Positions 7,634 through 16,729 of a DNA stretch of 64,000 nt are shown here, one piece after another; position 1 is the first letter of the stretch; every line of letters begins with the position of its first letter. The position numbers and the translations under genes are program-made. Below the pieces are notes generated by a model, which made no database searches, was not told the DNA's origin, and saw only the letters and a list, made by a program, of their open reading frames with translations. This DNA is from Bacteroidaceae bacterium (GTDB taxonomy: Bacteria > Bacteroidota > Bacteroidia > Bacteroidales > Bacteroidaceae): assembly GCA_017507385.1 (NCBI GenBank), contig JAFWAX010000034.1, positions 1 to 64,000 of the forward strand, read 5' to 3'.

Positions 7634-7750
7634 TTTTTTTTGATTTTATCGTTAATTTAATGTGCTATTATGGGTGGAAAGAGGGATTTGTGCTTGAAGA
7701 TTTTGTGGAAATGGTTTCTATTTTTTGGGGTAGCTGTTCTTGAAAACAGA

Positions 7751-7791
7751 AGTGAACCCCAAAGTTTGGACAAAAAACTTTGGAGTTCACT
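7751..7791 (-). terminator. Terminator downstream of ppiD
   Basis: AGTGAACCCCAAAGTTT pairs with AAACTTTGGAGTTCACT (one mismatch) around a 7-nt loop, 28 nt past the ppiD stop codon. Confidence 0.75.
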
Positions 7792-7819
7792 TTATATATA
7801 ATAATGAATAGTCGTTCTT

Positions 7820-9970
7820 TTAGAAGAACTTGTAACGGTTATCTTTTACGTTAGCCTTAAGATAGAGCGTGTTGATGATTGCGTTAGAAACGTAACGGTA
7901 GTTGTTCATTGCTGCTGCATCCTGTTCAGACTTTGCGTCGTACTGTTCTGATGTCTTGGTCTTGTTGAGCATCTGGAACATGTAAACACCGTTTTTGCCT
8001 TTGATTGGGCCTGCAAATGCTTCTTTTGCCGTCTTGAAGGCAGCTGCACCAATTGCTGGCTCTGAAGTGGTTGTGGCTGCAATGAATGTTGGGGCGCTAA
8101 ACGAAATGTGTTTAACTGTGTCGATGATGACATCCTTTACATTCTTTGCGTCTTCAATATTCTTTACATTTTTAGCAGACTCATAAATCTTCTCAATCTT
8201 TTTCTCGGTCATGAGCTCTTCTTTGAGGACTTCCGCCATCTTGTCGGCTGAGCGGTAGCCTGCCTTGTTGACGCCTGTAAGTGCTACGAGGAGGAGTCGG
8301 TCGTTGTTGCCACATTCGTAGAGTGGAGAAACGTCGCCAACTTCTGCTTCGTCAAATACCCACTTCAAAGCATCGCGAGTTGCGCGGATGTTAGCAATGT
8401 TGTGAGCGGAGTTTGTCAAATCATTGATTGGACGCACGTTGTAGCCATTCTTTGCGGCATTTTCTTCGATTTGTGCAAGTGTTGGGTTCTCGGCAATGAA
8501 TGATGAGAACTGGTTGTATTCTTTGTTGTAAGTTTCGTCAGAGAATTTGAGTTCCTTGACTACTGCTGCAACATTGTACTTGGTAACAGGATTTGCTGTC
8601 TCCATAACTTGGAGTATGACTGTTGCGCCGCTATCGAACTTCAATTTCTTTGTCTCGCCAGCCTTCATACTGTAGAGCGTGCTGATAAACAGAGCGTTGT
8701 CGGCATCAAGTGAAGCGTTTTGGAACTGGTCGGAAACAATCCAAGCAGAATCGCCAACCTGATTGTATTTCTTTGCAATGTCGCCAAATTTAGCGCCGCT
8801 GTTCAAAGCGTTGATGATGCTGTCTGCCTTGATGGCGATGTCTGCGGCATCTTTGCCTACAACACCAATCTGGCGGAAGAGTACTGAGTCAGCCTGAACC
8901 GTCTTGCCAATCACTTTGTAAGTATTGTATGTGTTGGTCAATGCGTCGTATGTTACAGGCTTCACGCTGCCAACAACTGCTGAATCCAGCGTTGATGCAA
9001 TCATTGCAGGGAATGCGTCAGCTGTTTTGTAGATGTCTGAGTAAGGAATGAGAGAAGCTGCTTGTCTTACGACATTGCCAGCGGTAGTGCTATTAGTTGC
9101 ATCTGCCAATTTAGTGGCAATTTCATCCATTTCTGCTTCAGTAGCTACCTTGTCAGTAACATTTGCAACAACTGGGATGTCGATAATCTTGATGTCACGA
9201 GTTTCGACATACTGCTGGTACTGTTCTTTTTCTGCATTGTACTTGGCATTGATTTCTTCGTCAGAAACAATCACTTCGTCGTCTTTTACAGAAGATACAG
9301 GAATTGCAGCAAGAAGGATGTCTGCCTCGTCTGCACGGCTGTCGAATGCCATTTTTGCTTCTGCAGGGTTGGAGAGGAAGCTCTGAGAAAGAAGAGCCTG
9401 GTATTTCTGAGTGAGCAATTGGTCACGAATCTGACGCTGTGCGAAAAGGTAGTACTGGTAGATTTCTTCGTAAGCTTCAGGAATCTGTGTACCTGCATCT
9501 TTCAGTTTCTTGTACTCAGAAAGGAATCCGCTGAGTATAGAGAAGTCGTAACGATTGGTCTGCTGGTTCATGAATACAGGCACTTGGAGCATCTGGCTAT
9601 AGCCGCTTCTTACGACATCTGAAACTTCATCGTCAGAAACTGCCAAACCAAGTTCTTCGCACTGCTTTTGGATGAGCTGTGACTGAATGTAAGTCTGCCA
9701 AGCCTCGTCCTTGATGCGGTTCAGCTCGTCTTCGTTGAAAGAACTTTTCTGCTGAACAATCTCATAGTAACCCTCAAGGTCATCAATCATTTTCTGATAC
9801 TCTTGGATTGAAACGGATTTGCCGTTGACTTCTCCAATCTGCTGGCTGGAGTTCTGGAAGATGCTTTCCAAACCTCTGAAAAGGTCTCCTGCAACAAAGA
9901 AGAAGAGTGCTACGGCAATGATTGTAACAAGGAGTACTCCCTTGCTTCTGATTTTTTGTAATGCTGCCAT
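7820..9970 (-). CDS. ppiD: PpiD-like membrane-anchored peptidyl-prolyl isomerase / chaperone
   Basis: This 716-residue protein has a short basic N-terminus, one membrane helix (about 12-29) and a large periplasmic part. The N-terminal chaperone region (IGEVNGKSVSIQEYQKMID, about 45-210) is SurA/PpiD-like. A parvulin-type region follows near 355-465 (LNSGAKFGDIAKKYNQVGD, later KAGETKKLKFDSG). Such proteins help fold outer-membrane and secreted proteins. Next in line is lptC, which fits an envelope-biogenesis neighbourhood. Bacteroidetes PpiD proteins are often longer and more divergent than the Escherichia coli protein, so isomerase activity is not assured. Confidence 0.85.
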   Translation of the reverse strand: MAALQKIRSKGVLLVTIIAVALFFFVAGDLFRGLESIFQNSSQQIGEVNGKSVSIQEYQKMIDDLEGYYEIVQQKSSFNEDELNRIKDEAWQTYIQSQLIQKQCEELGLAVSDDEVSDVVRSGYSQMLQVPVFMNQQTNRYDFSILSGFLSEYKKLKDAGTQIPEAYEEIYQYYLFAQRQIRDQLLTQKYQALLSQSFLSNPAEAKMAFDSRADEADILLAAIPVSSVKDDEVIVSDEEINAKYNAEKEQYQQYVETRDIKIIDIPVVANVTDKVATEAEMDEIATKLADATNSTTAGNVVRQAASLIPYSDIYKTADAFPAMIASTLDSAVVGSVKPVTYDALTNTYNTYKVIGKTVQADSVLFRQIGVVGKDAADIAIKADSIINALNSGAKFGDIAKKYNQVGDSAWIVSDQFQNASLDADNALFISTLYSMKAGETKKLKFDSGATVILQVMETANPVTKYNVAAVVKELKFSDETYNKEYNQFSSFIAENPTLAQIEENAAKNGYNVRPINDLTNSAHNIANIRATRDALKWVFDEAEVGDVSPLYECGNNDRLLLVALTGVNKAGYRSADKMAEVLKEELMTEKKIEKIYESAKNVKNIEDAKNVKDVIIDTVKHISFSAPTFIAATTTSEPAIGAAAFKTAKEAFAGPIKGKNGVYMFQMLNKTKTSEQYDAKSEQDAAAMNNYRYVSNAIINTLYLKANVKDNRYKFF

Positions 9971-10063
9971 TTTTTTATTATTTTTTATTGTTTATTTTTT
10001 CGTTATTGATGACATAATCATGCGAAATTCAGTGTCGTTCATACACGAAATCGCAAAATCATG

Positions 10064-10071
10064 CAAAAGTA
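10064..10071 (-). promoter_or_regulatory. -7 box upstream of ppiD
   Basis: On the minus strand this reads TACTTTTG (TAnnTTTG), 94 nt upstream of the ppiD ATG. No clear -33 box. Confidence 0.45.
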
Positions 10072-10270
10072 CAAAAAAAAACTCACTTTAACATGATGTT
10101 CGGTAAGATTTTTTCACATTGTTTTCCTTTTTATGTATTTCCAAACAGTCTTTTCCTTGTGCTCTGAGTTTTTTTTCGCTGATGGCTGGTGAATGAGAGG
10201 ATGTCGAGTGAGTTAGAAGAGGATGAAGCGGAGGGATGAGTGAAGCAGGAGTTCTTTAATAGCCCTAAAA

Positions 10271-10335
10271 TCGATGTGCCCCACAACGAAAACACGCTGT
10301 GGGGCACATCGCAATGCCGTTGTGGGGCACATCGA
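10271..10335 (-). repeat. TGTGCCCCACA palindromic repeat, copy 1
   Basis: Three copies of a ~17-nt unit: CGATGTGCCCCACAACG at 10272-10288, and inverted copies at 10295-10311 and 10318-10334. Read in the direction of the upstream gene lptC (minus strand) the order is unit, unit, inverted unit. That is the same architecture as the copies at 40721-40785 and 55779-55845. It can fold into a strong hairpin in the 3' region of the lptC transcript. Confidence 0.85.
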
Positions 10336-10352
10336 TTTGGAGGATGTTTTTC

Positions 10353-11000
10353 CTATAAAGGATTGATTTTTCTTTCTCTTCTCAAGCTATCTTCTCGTGT
10401 CATGACGCCAGGGGAAGATGGTGGATTTTGCATGCTGTTTTCGACGGGGAACTGACCTTTGGATGAATGGATGACATAGTCGGTCATTTCTTCATTGCTG
10501 TTGAAGTCATAGCCGGACAGCTTGTGTTTTTCCCCATCGATTTCCATGAATTCCGTAGAATAGATTCGGTGGGCGCGCTGGTCCCAAAAGAGTAGGGAGG
10601 TCTTGAATGTTTCCCCTTTCAGGTTCTTGACAAGCACTCTGCCACGAAGTTCCCAGAGACTTTTCTGGTTGTAGAAATAGGCGGTGTCGCATGAGATGAA
10701 GGCATCGACTTCGTAGGTCTCGTTGAAGCGTTCAATGAAAAGGCCTTTCTCGAAAGACCAGTACTGCGGGTCTTTCTTGTCGTAGATAAACCATTCTTCT
10801 GCAATTATCTTGTAGCGGATGATGCCTGAGTCGCTGATGAGTGTGCTGACTCCTAAGGATTGGAGTGTGGGCAAAGAATCACGCACTCCAATGTCTGGCC
10901 CGATGGCTTTGTCATCATCGCTGCACGATTGGAGAGATAACGTTGCAGCAGCCATGATGACTGCTGCAACGCTACTTATTTGTGTGATTCTCATTTTCAT
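10353..11000 (-). CDS. lptC: LPS export periplasmic protein LptC
   Basis: This is a 215-residue protein with an N-terminal hydrophobic segment ending in a lipobox-like LSLQSC (Cys26). The mature part is the beta-jellyroll of LptC: SGIIRYKIIAEEWFIYD, then AFISCDTAYFYNQKSLWELRG and LLFWDQRAHRIYSTEFMEI. It would bridge the inner-membrane LptBFG transporter to LptA. It follows the TPR gene with a gap of only 6 nt. Ancestral partners lie in the window too (an LptF/G-type permease at 15431). The presence of a lipobox rather than a plain anchor is common in Bacteroidetes. Confidence 0.82.
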   Translation of the reverse strand: MKMRITQISSVAAVIMAAATLSLQSCSDDDKAIGPDIGVRDSLPTLQSLGVSTLISDSGIIRYKIIAEEWFIYDKKDPQYWSFEKGLFIERFNETYEVDAFISCDTAYFYNQKSLWELRGRVLVKNLKGETFKTSLLFWDQRAHRIYSTEFMEIDGEKHKLSGYDFNSNEEMTDYVIHSSKGQFPVENSMQNPPSSPGVMTREDSLRRERKINPL

Positions 11001-11006
11001 GTGTGC

Positions 11007-12455
11007 TTAGCGGAGGCGAAGTGTTGTGGTTTCTCCTGCTACGTTAACTTTCTGTCCTGCCTTGATGCCTGCAAAGAATGCTTCAGATTTTGGATAGTAG
11101 TATGAAGCATAAGTTGCTGCCTGGCGGTTTGCCTTTGCTGCAGTTGCAGGGTCAACAGCTTTTGCGCGGTTGCAGTAGTCTGTTGCGAGGCAGTAGTAGT
11201 AGCTCTTCTGGAGGTGGTCGCCTGTAGCCATGCGTGCGATGCAGCTTGCCTGGAGAAGGTAGGCATCACCATTGGATGGATTGAACTGGAGAGACTTGCG
11301 GCAGTACTGACGGCACTGGCTAATCTTTCCCTGCTTGAACATGAGCGCTGCCACGATGTATGAGTATTTCGCTTTCTTGGCTTCGTCGGTCTCAAGCTCG
11401 ATAGCCTCGTCAAAGTACTTGATTGCTCCTTCTACATCGTCTTCTTTCAGCAGTCTTGAAGCCTTACCAATGGCAGCCTGTGGAGTCTTGTTGATCTGGT
11501 AAGCGTAGTCGGCTGCTGTATAGTAGATGTTGGACTTGTCGCACTCGAACTTGTTGAGGATGGCAAGTACTGCGTTGAGGTACTCGAGGTTGGTCTTGTT
11601 GGCTTCAACTTGTGCAGAATAGATTCTTTCGAGTGCTTCGCAGTCGGCTGCACCAGATGATACAAACAGGTCGTTTGCCTGAGTTTGTGTGGGCTGGTAA
11701 GCAGTAATGATTTTTTCTGCTTCGGGATGAAGCTTGATCTGCTCTACCCATTTTGTTGAATCCTCTGATTCTGGATCAGCAGGGATGGTTTCAGATGGGT
11801 ATTCCTTTGCCTGTTCAAGAAGTCGGTCGCAGATGTCGTTGGTGAGCATATAGTCCTGGATGAATTCTTGGCGGATGTCAATGTTGGTCTTGTTGGCCAT
11901 GTAGCGACGGTATGAGCAGTCCATGAATGCGTAAAGTACGAATGCTTCTGTGTTTGGACCCATGTCGTTGATACCTTCCTTGAACATCTTGTAAGCAGTT
12001 TCACTATCCATGGATGGGCAGAAATAGTAGTAGTCGTACGCTTTGCGGCAGATGATGTTGCCCTTTGTGGATGTTGTCTTTGGAGTGGCGAAAGAGTTCA
12101 GCGCATCGAGATTTGCAAGTCTCTGATCGTAAATCTTCATGAGCTTGTCAAAATATTCTTTCTTCTTGGCTGCATCAGTCTCTTTCTGGATGAGTGTTTC
12201 AAACATCCAAGCGCCATCGGTGTACACGCGTATCATTGAAAGCGGTGCTTTCTGAAATACAAATTCCCATGGTTCAAGAGCCTCAAGGTACTCTTGTGAT
12301 TTAAATGATTCTTGATAAAGGCTTAAGCTTCCAAGAACGTCAATAGAATCCTGTCCGTGGCCAATGCGATCGTAGATGGTTGTTCCCTTGAGGTCTTGTG
12401 CCGAAGCGGCAGCTGAGACTAAAGCCATTGTGAAGGTCAAAAGAATTTTTTTCAT
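11007..12455 (-). CDS. Exported tetratricopeptide-repeat protein
   Basis: This is a 482-residue protein with a signal peptide (1-19, AASA|Q). It is built of helical repeats. Recognisable TPR-like units lie in the C-terminal half, for example the EGAIKYFDEAIELETDEAKK and QGKISQCRQYCRKSLQFNPS segments near 345-400. The function is unknown; it is likely a periplasmic scaffold. It lies between an outer-membrane barrel gene (upstream) and lptC (6 nt downstream). This barrel-TPR-lptC-ppiD order is one I recognise from other Bacteroidales and suggests a role in envelope assembly. Confidence 0.75.
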   Translation of the reverse strand: MKKILLTFTMALVSAAASAQDLKGTTIYDRIGHGQDSIDVLGSLSLYQESFKSQEYLEALEPWEFVFQKAPLSMIRVYTDGAWMFETLIQKETDAAKKKEYFDKLMKIYDQRLANLDALNSFATPKTTSTKGNIICRKAYDYYYFCPSMDSETAYKMFKEGINDMGPNTEAFVLYAFMDCSYRRYMANKTNIDIRQEFIQDYMLTNDICDRLLEQAKEYPSETIPADPESEDSTKWVEQIKLHPEAEKIITAYQPTQTQANDLFVSSGAADCEALERIYSAQVEANKTNLEYLNAVLAILNKFECDKSNIYYTAADYAYQINKTPQAAIGKASRLLKEDDVEGAIKYFDEAIELETDEAKKAKYSYIVAALMFKQGKISQCRQYCRKSLQFNPSNGDAYLLQASCIARMATGDHLQKSYYYCLATDYCNRAKAVDPATAAKANRQAATYASYYYPKSEAFFAGIKAGQKVNVAGETTTLRLR

Positions 12456-12499
12456 AATTTGTTATAGTTAGAATTTTCGATTTTGTGTTGATTTGTATG

Positions 12500-12507
12500 C
12501 AAAGATA
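12500..12507 (-). promoter_or_regulatory. -7 box upstream of the TPR-lptC operon
   Basis: The minus strand reads TATCTTTG, 45 nt upstream of the TPR gene's ATG. The -33 region is weak. Confidence 0.5.
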
Positions 12508-12608
12508 ATAGAAGGGAATTGCAAATTGAAGGTTTCTTTCCTTTTTTTTATGGGTAAGTTGCTTTTTTGAATGGGGATTTCCCTATTCAGCCGTCTGTAA
12601 GTCTCTGA

Positions 12609-13967
12609 TTATTGTACTTTCCATTTTTCAAACCATCGTTCGCTGAATGATACGCCAATGCAGAATTTTAGATAATTCTCTTTGAGGGCGCTTTGTCGCA
12701 TGGTTGTAGCGTTCAGGTATGGGATGTTTGCATGCACCCATTGAACGGAGAAGTTGATTCGAGGAATGTTATAATAAATATGTTTGTTTGCAACGGGGAA
12801 TGTTATACCGGCAGAAATGCCAAACTCGTATGGTTTGTCTGTAACAGTTCCCGTGATGTCTGCTTTTGCGTAAGTTTTTGAATAATAGGCACCAGCCTTG
12901 TAAGTGCATCGGCTGAAATAGCTGTCAGGTGACGATGGGTTAGGAATCCAATCGAATCCGGCAGCCAATTTTGTGCGGTCGTTCAGCTGGCCTTTCGATG
13001 CGAGGTAATAATCTGTTTGTGAGGTGTTGCTGCCTGATAAATTTGTTTGCTGGTTGGGGAATTTGCAATCGCTCCATTTTTGAAGTTCAAAGTCAACTCC
13101 AATGCGTAAATTGTTTGAACGATAGTAGGTTATACCTGCTGAAATGGAGTGTGGAAGTTGAAATGCGTTCTTGATCGTATCTGTAGATTCGGTTTCAATT
13201 GACGCATTGTTGAGGGTCTCGTTTTTGCGATAAGCATCATTGTTTACATCATGTCCCAGAGTGTATGTCGCACCAATGACAATTTTGTCATTTTTGTTGA
13301 TGGGCTGGATGTATTGAAGTCCTGCCTGTAAGTTGTAGGAGTTGATTTCAGCAGAATAGATACGTGCCATGCTAAATGCTGATGTCTCGCTGAATGACAT
13401 GGTCATGTTGTGGGTATAATCACCCCACAGGTAGCTGGCGTTGAAACCTATAGATAGGGGTTTGAATGGACGCCAGCCCATTCCCAGAAAGACTTCGCGC
13501 AAACCTCCGTCTCCATTGAAACTATAGGAGGATGTGACATTTTCTGTTCCTGCAAGCGTTTCGGCTGAAGATGTGAAGTTGTATTTGATGTTTGTGATAG
13601 GCATGATACCTAACGTGACACCCCAGTTTTTTGCTGCACGAAACTGAAATGCGAAATAGTCGAAACTGGTATTGCGTATGTTCTGTTGCAGATTCCCCAT
13701 CTTGTAGTTTCCGTTTTGCAGAGAAAGTCCTAAGTCGAATAATGCAGTAAGAGAATCCACCTCTGAGTAAGAAGCAGGGTTGGCAATATTGATTTGCTGT
13801 CCGTCACGGAAACCTTGTGCCACTCCACTCATTCCTTTGTTGAATCCCATTGCCCGTTCAGATTGTATGCCGAATCCGTAGCGGGAATAAGGTGTGTTAA
13901 TGCCATTCTGGGCATGGCCAAAGGTTGTTGAAAGTATAGTGATGATGAAAAATAAGAATTTCTTCAT
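12609..13967 (-). CDS. Outer-membrane beta-barrel protein, FadL/OmpP1-like
   Basis: This is a 452-residue protein with a signal peptide (1-19, FGHA|Q). The N-terminus of the mature protein (NTPYSRYGFG, then the MGFNKGMSGVAQGFRDG segment and NPASY) is typical of Bacteroidetes outer-membrane transport proteins distantly related to FadL. The remainder alternates as beta-strands. The C-terminal strands end IGVSFSERWFEKWKVQ. The cargo is unknown. It has its own promoter and lies upstream of the TPR-lptC genes. Confidence 0.72.
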   Translation of the reverse strand: MKKFLFFIITILSTTFGHAQNGINTPYSRYGFGIQSERAMGFNKGMSGVAQGFRDGQQINIANPASYSEVDSLTALFDLGLSLQNGNYKMGNLQQNIRNTSFDYFAFQFRAAKNWGVTLGIMPITNIKYNFTSSAETLAGTENVTSSYSFNGDGGLREVFLGMGWRPFKPLSIGFNASYLWGDYTHNMTMSFSETSAFSMARIYSAEINSYNLQAGLQYIQPINKNDKIVIGATYTLGHDVNNDAYRKNETLNNASIETESTDTIKNAFQLPHSISAGITYYRSNNLRIGVDFELQKWSDCKFPNQQTNLSGSNTSQTDYYLASKGQLNDRTKLAAGFDWIPNPSSPDSYFSRCTYKAGAYYSKTYAKADITGTVTDKPYEFGISAGITFPVANKHIYYNIPRINFSVQWVHANIPYLNATTMRQSALKENYLKFCIGVSFSERWFEKWKVQ

Positions 13968-14005
13968 TATGCTGTTGGAAAATATGTGTAATCGTGAATT
14001 TTTTA

Positions 14006-14037
14006 CAAAATTAGTCCTTTTTTGTTAAGTCGGCAAA
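14006..14037 (-). promoter_or_regulatory. Promoter of the outer-membrane barrel gene
   Basis: On the minus strand TTTG (14034-14037), a 20-nt spacer and TAATTTTG (14006-14013) match the Bacteroidetes consensus, about 40 nt upstream of the ATG. Confidence 0.65.
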
Positions 14038-14098
14038 CTTTCTGTTGTTTAGACAAGTTAAAAAAGCTGAAAGTTGCTTGAAAAGGCGAATTTTTAAT

Positions 14099-15394
14099 TT
14101 ATTGTGACTTTTTTTGTGATTGTTTGTTAGGTTTGTGAGACTTGTTTTGTTGCTTGCTTGATTTAGAATTACTCTTACCTTTGGACGGATGGGCTTTACC
14201 TTTTCTTCCGTAATGGTGTCGTTGGGGCTTGGCTTCTCCTGATGACATTTGTGGCTTTTCTCCGCATCCTTCAGGCAGGTCTGGTTTTTCTATTTCTTTT
14301 TCAATGAGTTTTTCTATTTTGAGCAAGTGATGCCAGTCACGAGGGGTGACGAGGGTGACAGCCTGTCCTTCTCTATTTGCTCGTGCTGTACGTCCGATGC
14401 GATGAACGTAATCTTCCGGGTCGCGTGGAACGTCGTAATTGATAACTAATTGGATATCGTCTATGTCTATTCCTCTGCTGACGATGTCTGTTGCGATGAG
14501 GATACTGATGCGCCGGTTCTTGAAACCTAACATGATTTCATCGCGTTCCTTCTGTTCCAAGTCGCTATGCATGGCTCCGACATTAAACCCTTTTCTTTTT
14601 AAGTTGAGGCTTAACTCTTTGACTTTCATTTTGGAAGATGCAAAAAGAATGACACGGTCAAGTGACTCGTCGCTTAAAACATTCTCTGCTATTTTATCTT
14701 TCATGCCTTCATGGCATAAATATGCTAGTTGATGTATTTTTTCAGCCGGTTTTGAAACGGCAATTTTGACTTCGACAGGGTTATGGAGGATGTTTCGCGC
14801 CAAATTTTGTATGTTTTCTGGCATTGTTGCTGAAAACATGATGGTTTGTCTTTCTTCAGACAGGTAGCTCGCAATTTTCATGATGTCGTCATAAAATCCC
14901 ATGTCGAGCATGCGGTCTGCTTCATCGAGAATAAAAAAGGATACTTTCTTTAAGTCGATATGTCCTCCGTTCAAATGGCTGATGAGTCGGCCAGGCGTGG
15001 CAATGATGATGTCTGCGCCGAGTTCTAATCCTTTGCGTTCTTGTTCGAAGCGAATGCCGTCATTTCCGCCATATACGGCAACGGACGATACACCGTCGAG
15101 GTAGTAGGCGAATCCTTCCACTTGCTGGTCTATTTGCTGTGCGAGTTCTCGTGTGGGGGACATGATGATACAGTTGACAGAGTCTTTAGGGTAGTTCCCT
15201 TGGCTAAGTTCGTCAAGCACAGGCAGCAAATAGGCGGCAGTTTTTCCTGTGCCAGTTTGTGCGATGCCCATCAAGTCGTGCCCTTCGAGGATTTTGGGGA
15301 TTGCTTGCTCTTGGATGGGGGTACACTCTTCAAAGTTCATCGCCTCAAGAGCGTCAAGAAGTTCATCAGATATGTTTAATTCGTCGAAATACAC
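14099..15394 (-). CDS. DEAD-box ATP-dependent RNA helicase (RhlE/CsdA type)
   Basis: This is a 431-residue helicase with all core motifs: Q motif (ECTPIQEQAIP, about 23-33), Walker A AQTGTGKT (45-52), PTRELA (80-85), DEAD (157-160), SAT (188-190) and HRIGRTAR (about 330). The tail from about 385 is very basic (Lys/Ser/Gln/His-rich), as in cold-shock or ribosome-assembly helicases, and probably binds RNA. The start is a GTG at 15394; the next in-frame Met lies inside the Q-motif region. It follows the LptF/G-type permease by 36 nt and may be the last gene of the lon-tgt-permease run. It likely acts in ribosome biogenesis or RNA turnover. Confidence 0.9.
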   Translation of the reverse strand: MYFDELNISDELLDALEAMNFEECTPIQEQAIPKILEGHDLMGIAQTGTGKTAAYLLPVLDELSQGNYPKDSVNCIIMSPTRELAQQIDQQVEGFAYYLDGVSSVAVYGGNDGIRFEQERKGLELGADIIIATPGRLISHLNGGHIDLKKVSFFILDEADRMLDMGFYDDIMKIASYLSEERQTIMFSATMPENIQNLARNILHNPVEVKIAVSKPAEKIHQLAYLCHEGMKDKIAENVLSDESLDRVILFASSKMKVKELSLNLKRKGFNVGAMHSDLEQKERDEIMLGFKNRRISILIATDIVSRGIDIDDIQLVINYDVPRDPEDYVHRIGRTARANREGQAVTLVTPRDWHHLLKIEKLIEKEIEKPDLPEGCGEKPQMSSGEAKPQRHHYGRKGKAHPSKGKSNSKSSKQQNKSHKPNKQSQKKSQ

Positions 15395-15430
15395 TATAGT
15401 TTTGTTTTAATTCTGTTAATCAATAATTTA

Positions 15431-16645
15431 TTATCTTGGTGCTTTCTTGTAGTAGTAGAGTGCTACAAGTGCAAACACGGCATTAGGTATCCATACCGCA
15501 ATGGGGGCGGGGAAGTTCGCATTGATGGCAAGGCTTGAAACAACTGTCTGGAACATGATGTAGGTGAGGATAAGCGCCAGCCCAATGCCTAATGCGATAC
15601 CCATTCCATTTTTTCTCTTTCTTGCAGAGATGGATACACCGATGATGGTTAGTATGAATGTTGCAAATGAGGTAGCTCCGCGTTTCCAGTACTCGACTTC
15701 AAACTTCTGGATATTAGCGAATCCTCTGGACTTTTGCCTGTCTATGTATGTTTTTAGTGCTGGGGTTGTCAGAGTCATTTCCATATCGCGTGAAGCCAGC
15801 AAGTCTTGTGGCATGATTTTGATGATGGTGTCAAGTTTGCTGCCACTTTGAATAATTTCTTTTCTTCCTTGTAAATCTCTGGTTTGATAATTGGTAATAA
15901 CCCAATGGTATGGCTCGTATGAAAGTGTGTCGTATTGTATGGTCATTGCTTGTAGATGTTTGACCAGTTTCTTGTTTTCAAACTTGTCAAGCGTAAACTC
16001 GAATCCCATCTTATGGCTATTCTCATACCGTCCGAAATAAGCGATAACTCCACTGTCAACCTCCAGTTGGACATTAGCACTTAAATCTTGTTTCCCTCTA
16101 TTTTTGTATCTGTTCTCAAATTTAACTCGTTTGACATTTCCCACAGGAATGACATAAGAGCCAAGTCCATAATTGAGCAATGCAATGATGGCTGCCGAAA
16201 TCATGTAAGGACGCATGAGGCGCCTGAAACTTGTTCCCGTGGATAGCATTGCGATAATTTCCGAATTATCAGCAAGTTTCGTGGTAAAAAAAATGACAGC
16301 AATGAATACAAATAGCTGACTGAAAAGATTGGAATAGAACGGGATGAAATTCAGGTAGTAATCAAATATGATTTCTTCTATCGATACATTGTATTTCAGA
16401 AATTTGTCAATGTTCTCGTTGAAATCGAACACTACGGCAATGCTGATAATCAATATAATAGAGAAAAAATATGTACCAAGAAATTTGCCGATGATATAAC
16501 GGTCAAGCCTTGACAAGGGAACGTGCCTTGTCATTCGTTGGAAAAACGATGTTTTCGTGGCTGATTGAGAACGTGAAGCGAAAGACGTTTTCTCAGTCTT
16601 TGTGCTTCTATTTTCAATCGTATAATTCTTGCCGTTATTTTTCAT
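15431..16645 (-). CDS. LptF/LptG family permease (YjgP/YjgQ)
   Basis: This is a 404-residue inner-membrane protein. Residues 1-45 are a polar extension rich in Ser, Thr and Lys. Then come the LDRYIIGKFLGTYFFSI start of the YjgP/YjgQ domain and three membrane helices (about 53-72, 95-118, 145-165). A periplasmic beta-jellyroll (about 170-310) and three C-terminal helices (about 318-395) follow. It would be a transmembrane subunit of the LPS transporter, working with LptB and the LptC encoded at 10353. It lies 84 nt downstream of tgt. F versus G cannot be told from sequence alone. Confidence 0.85.
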   Translation of the reverse strand: MKNNGKNYTIENRSTKTEKTSFASRSQSATKTSFFQRMTRHVPLSRLDRYIIGKFLGTYFFSIILIISIAVVFDFNENIDKFLKYNVSIEEIIFDYYLNFIPFYSNLFSQLFVFIAVIFFTTKLADNSEIIAMLSTGTSFRRLMRPYMISAAIIALLNYGLGSYVIPVGNVKRVKFENRYKNRGKQDLSANVQLEVDSGVIAYFGRYENSHKMGFEFTLDKFENKKLVKHLQAMTIQYDTLSYEPYHWVITNYQTRDLQGRKEIIQSGSKLDTIIKIMPQDLLASRDMEMTLTTPALKTYIDRQKSRGFANIQKFEVEYWKRGATSFATFILTIIGVSISARKRKNGMGIALGIGLALILTYIMFQTVVSSLAINANFPAPIAVWIPNAVFALVALYYYKKAPR

Positions 16646-16729
16646 GCTTCTTAATACTTCCAGAGTATTCAGTTTCTTATACTTATATTATATATAATGT
16701 ATGATGCCGGTTTTTCGCGAAATGATCGA

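Larger units (their letters stand above)
9971..10352. other. Intergenic region between ppiD and lptC
   Basis: It contains the ppiD -7 box (10064-10071) and a three-unit palindromic repeat (10271-10335). Between about 10080 and 10265 I see nothing supportable. The repeat lies 17 nt after the lptC stop codon. Confidence 0.6.

Noticed and set aside
12568-12589. Terminator hairpin after the outer-membrane barrel gene
   Set aside because: A 9-bp stem exists, but on the gene's own (minus) strand it is followed by A residues rather than T, so termination there is not supported.
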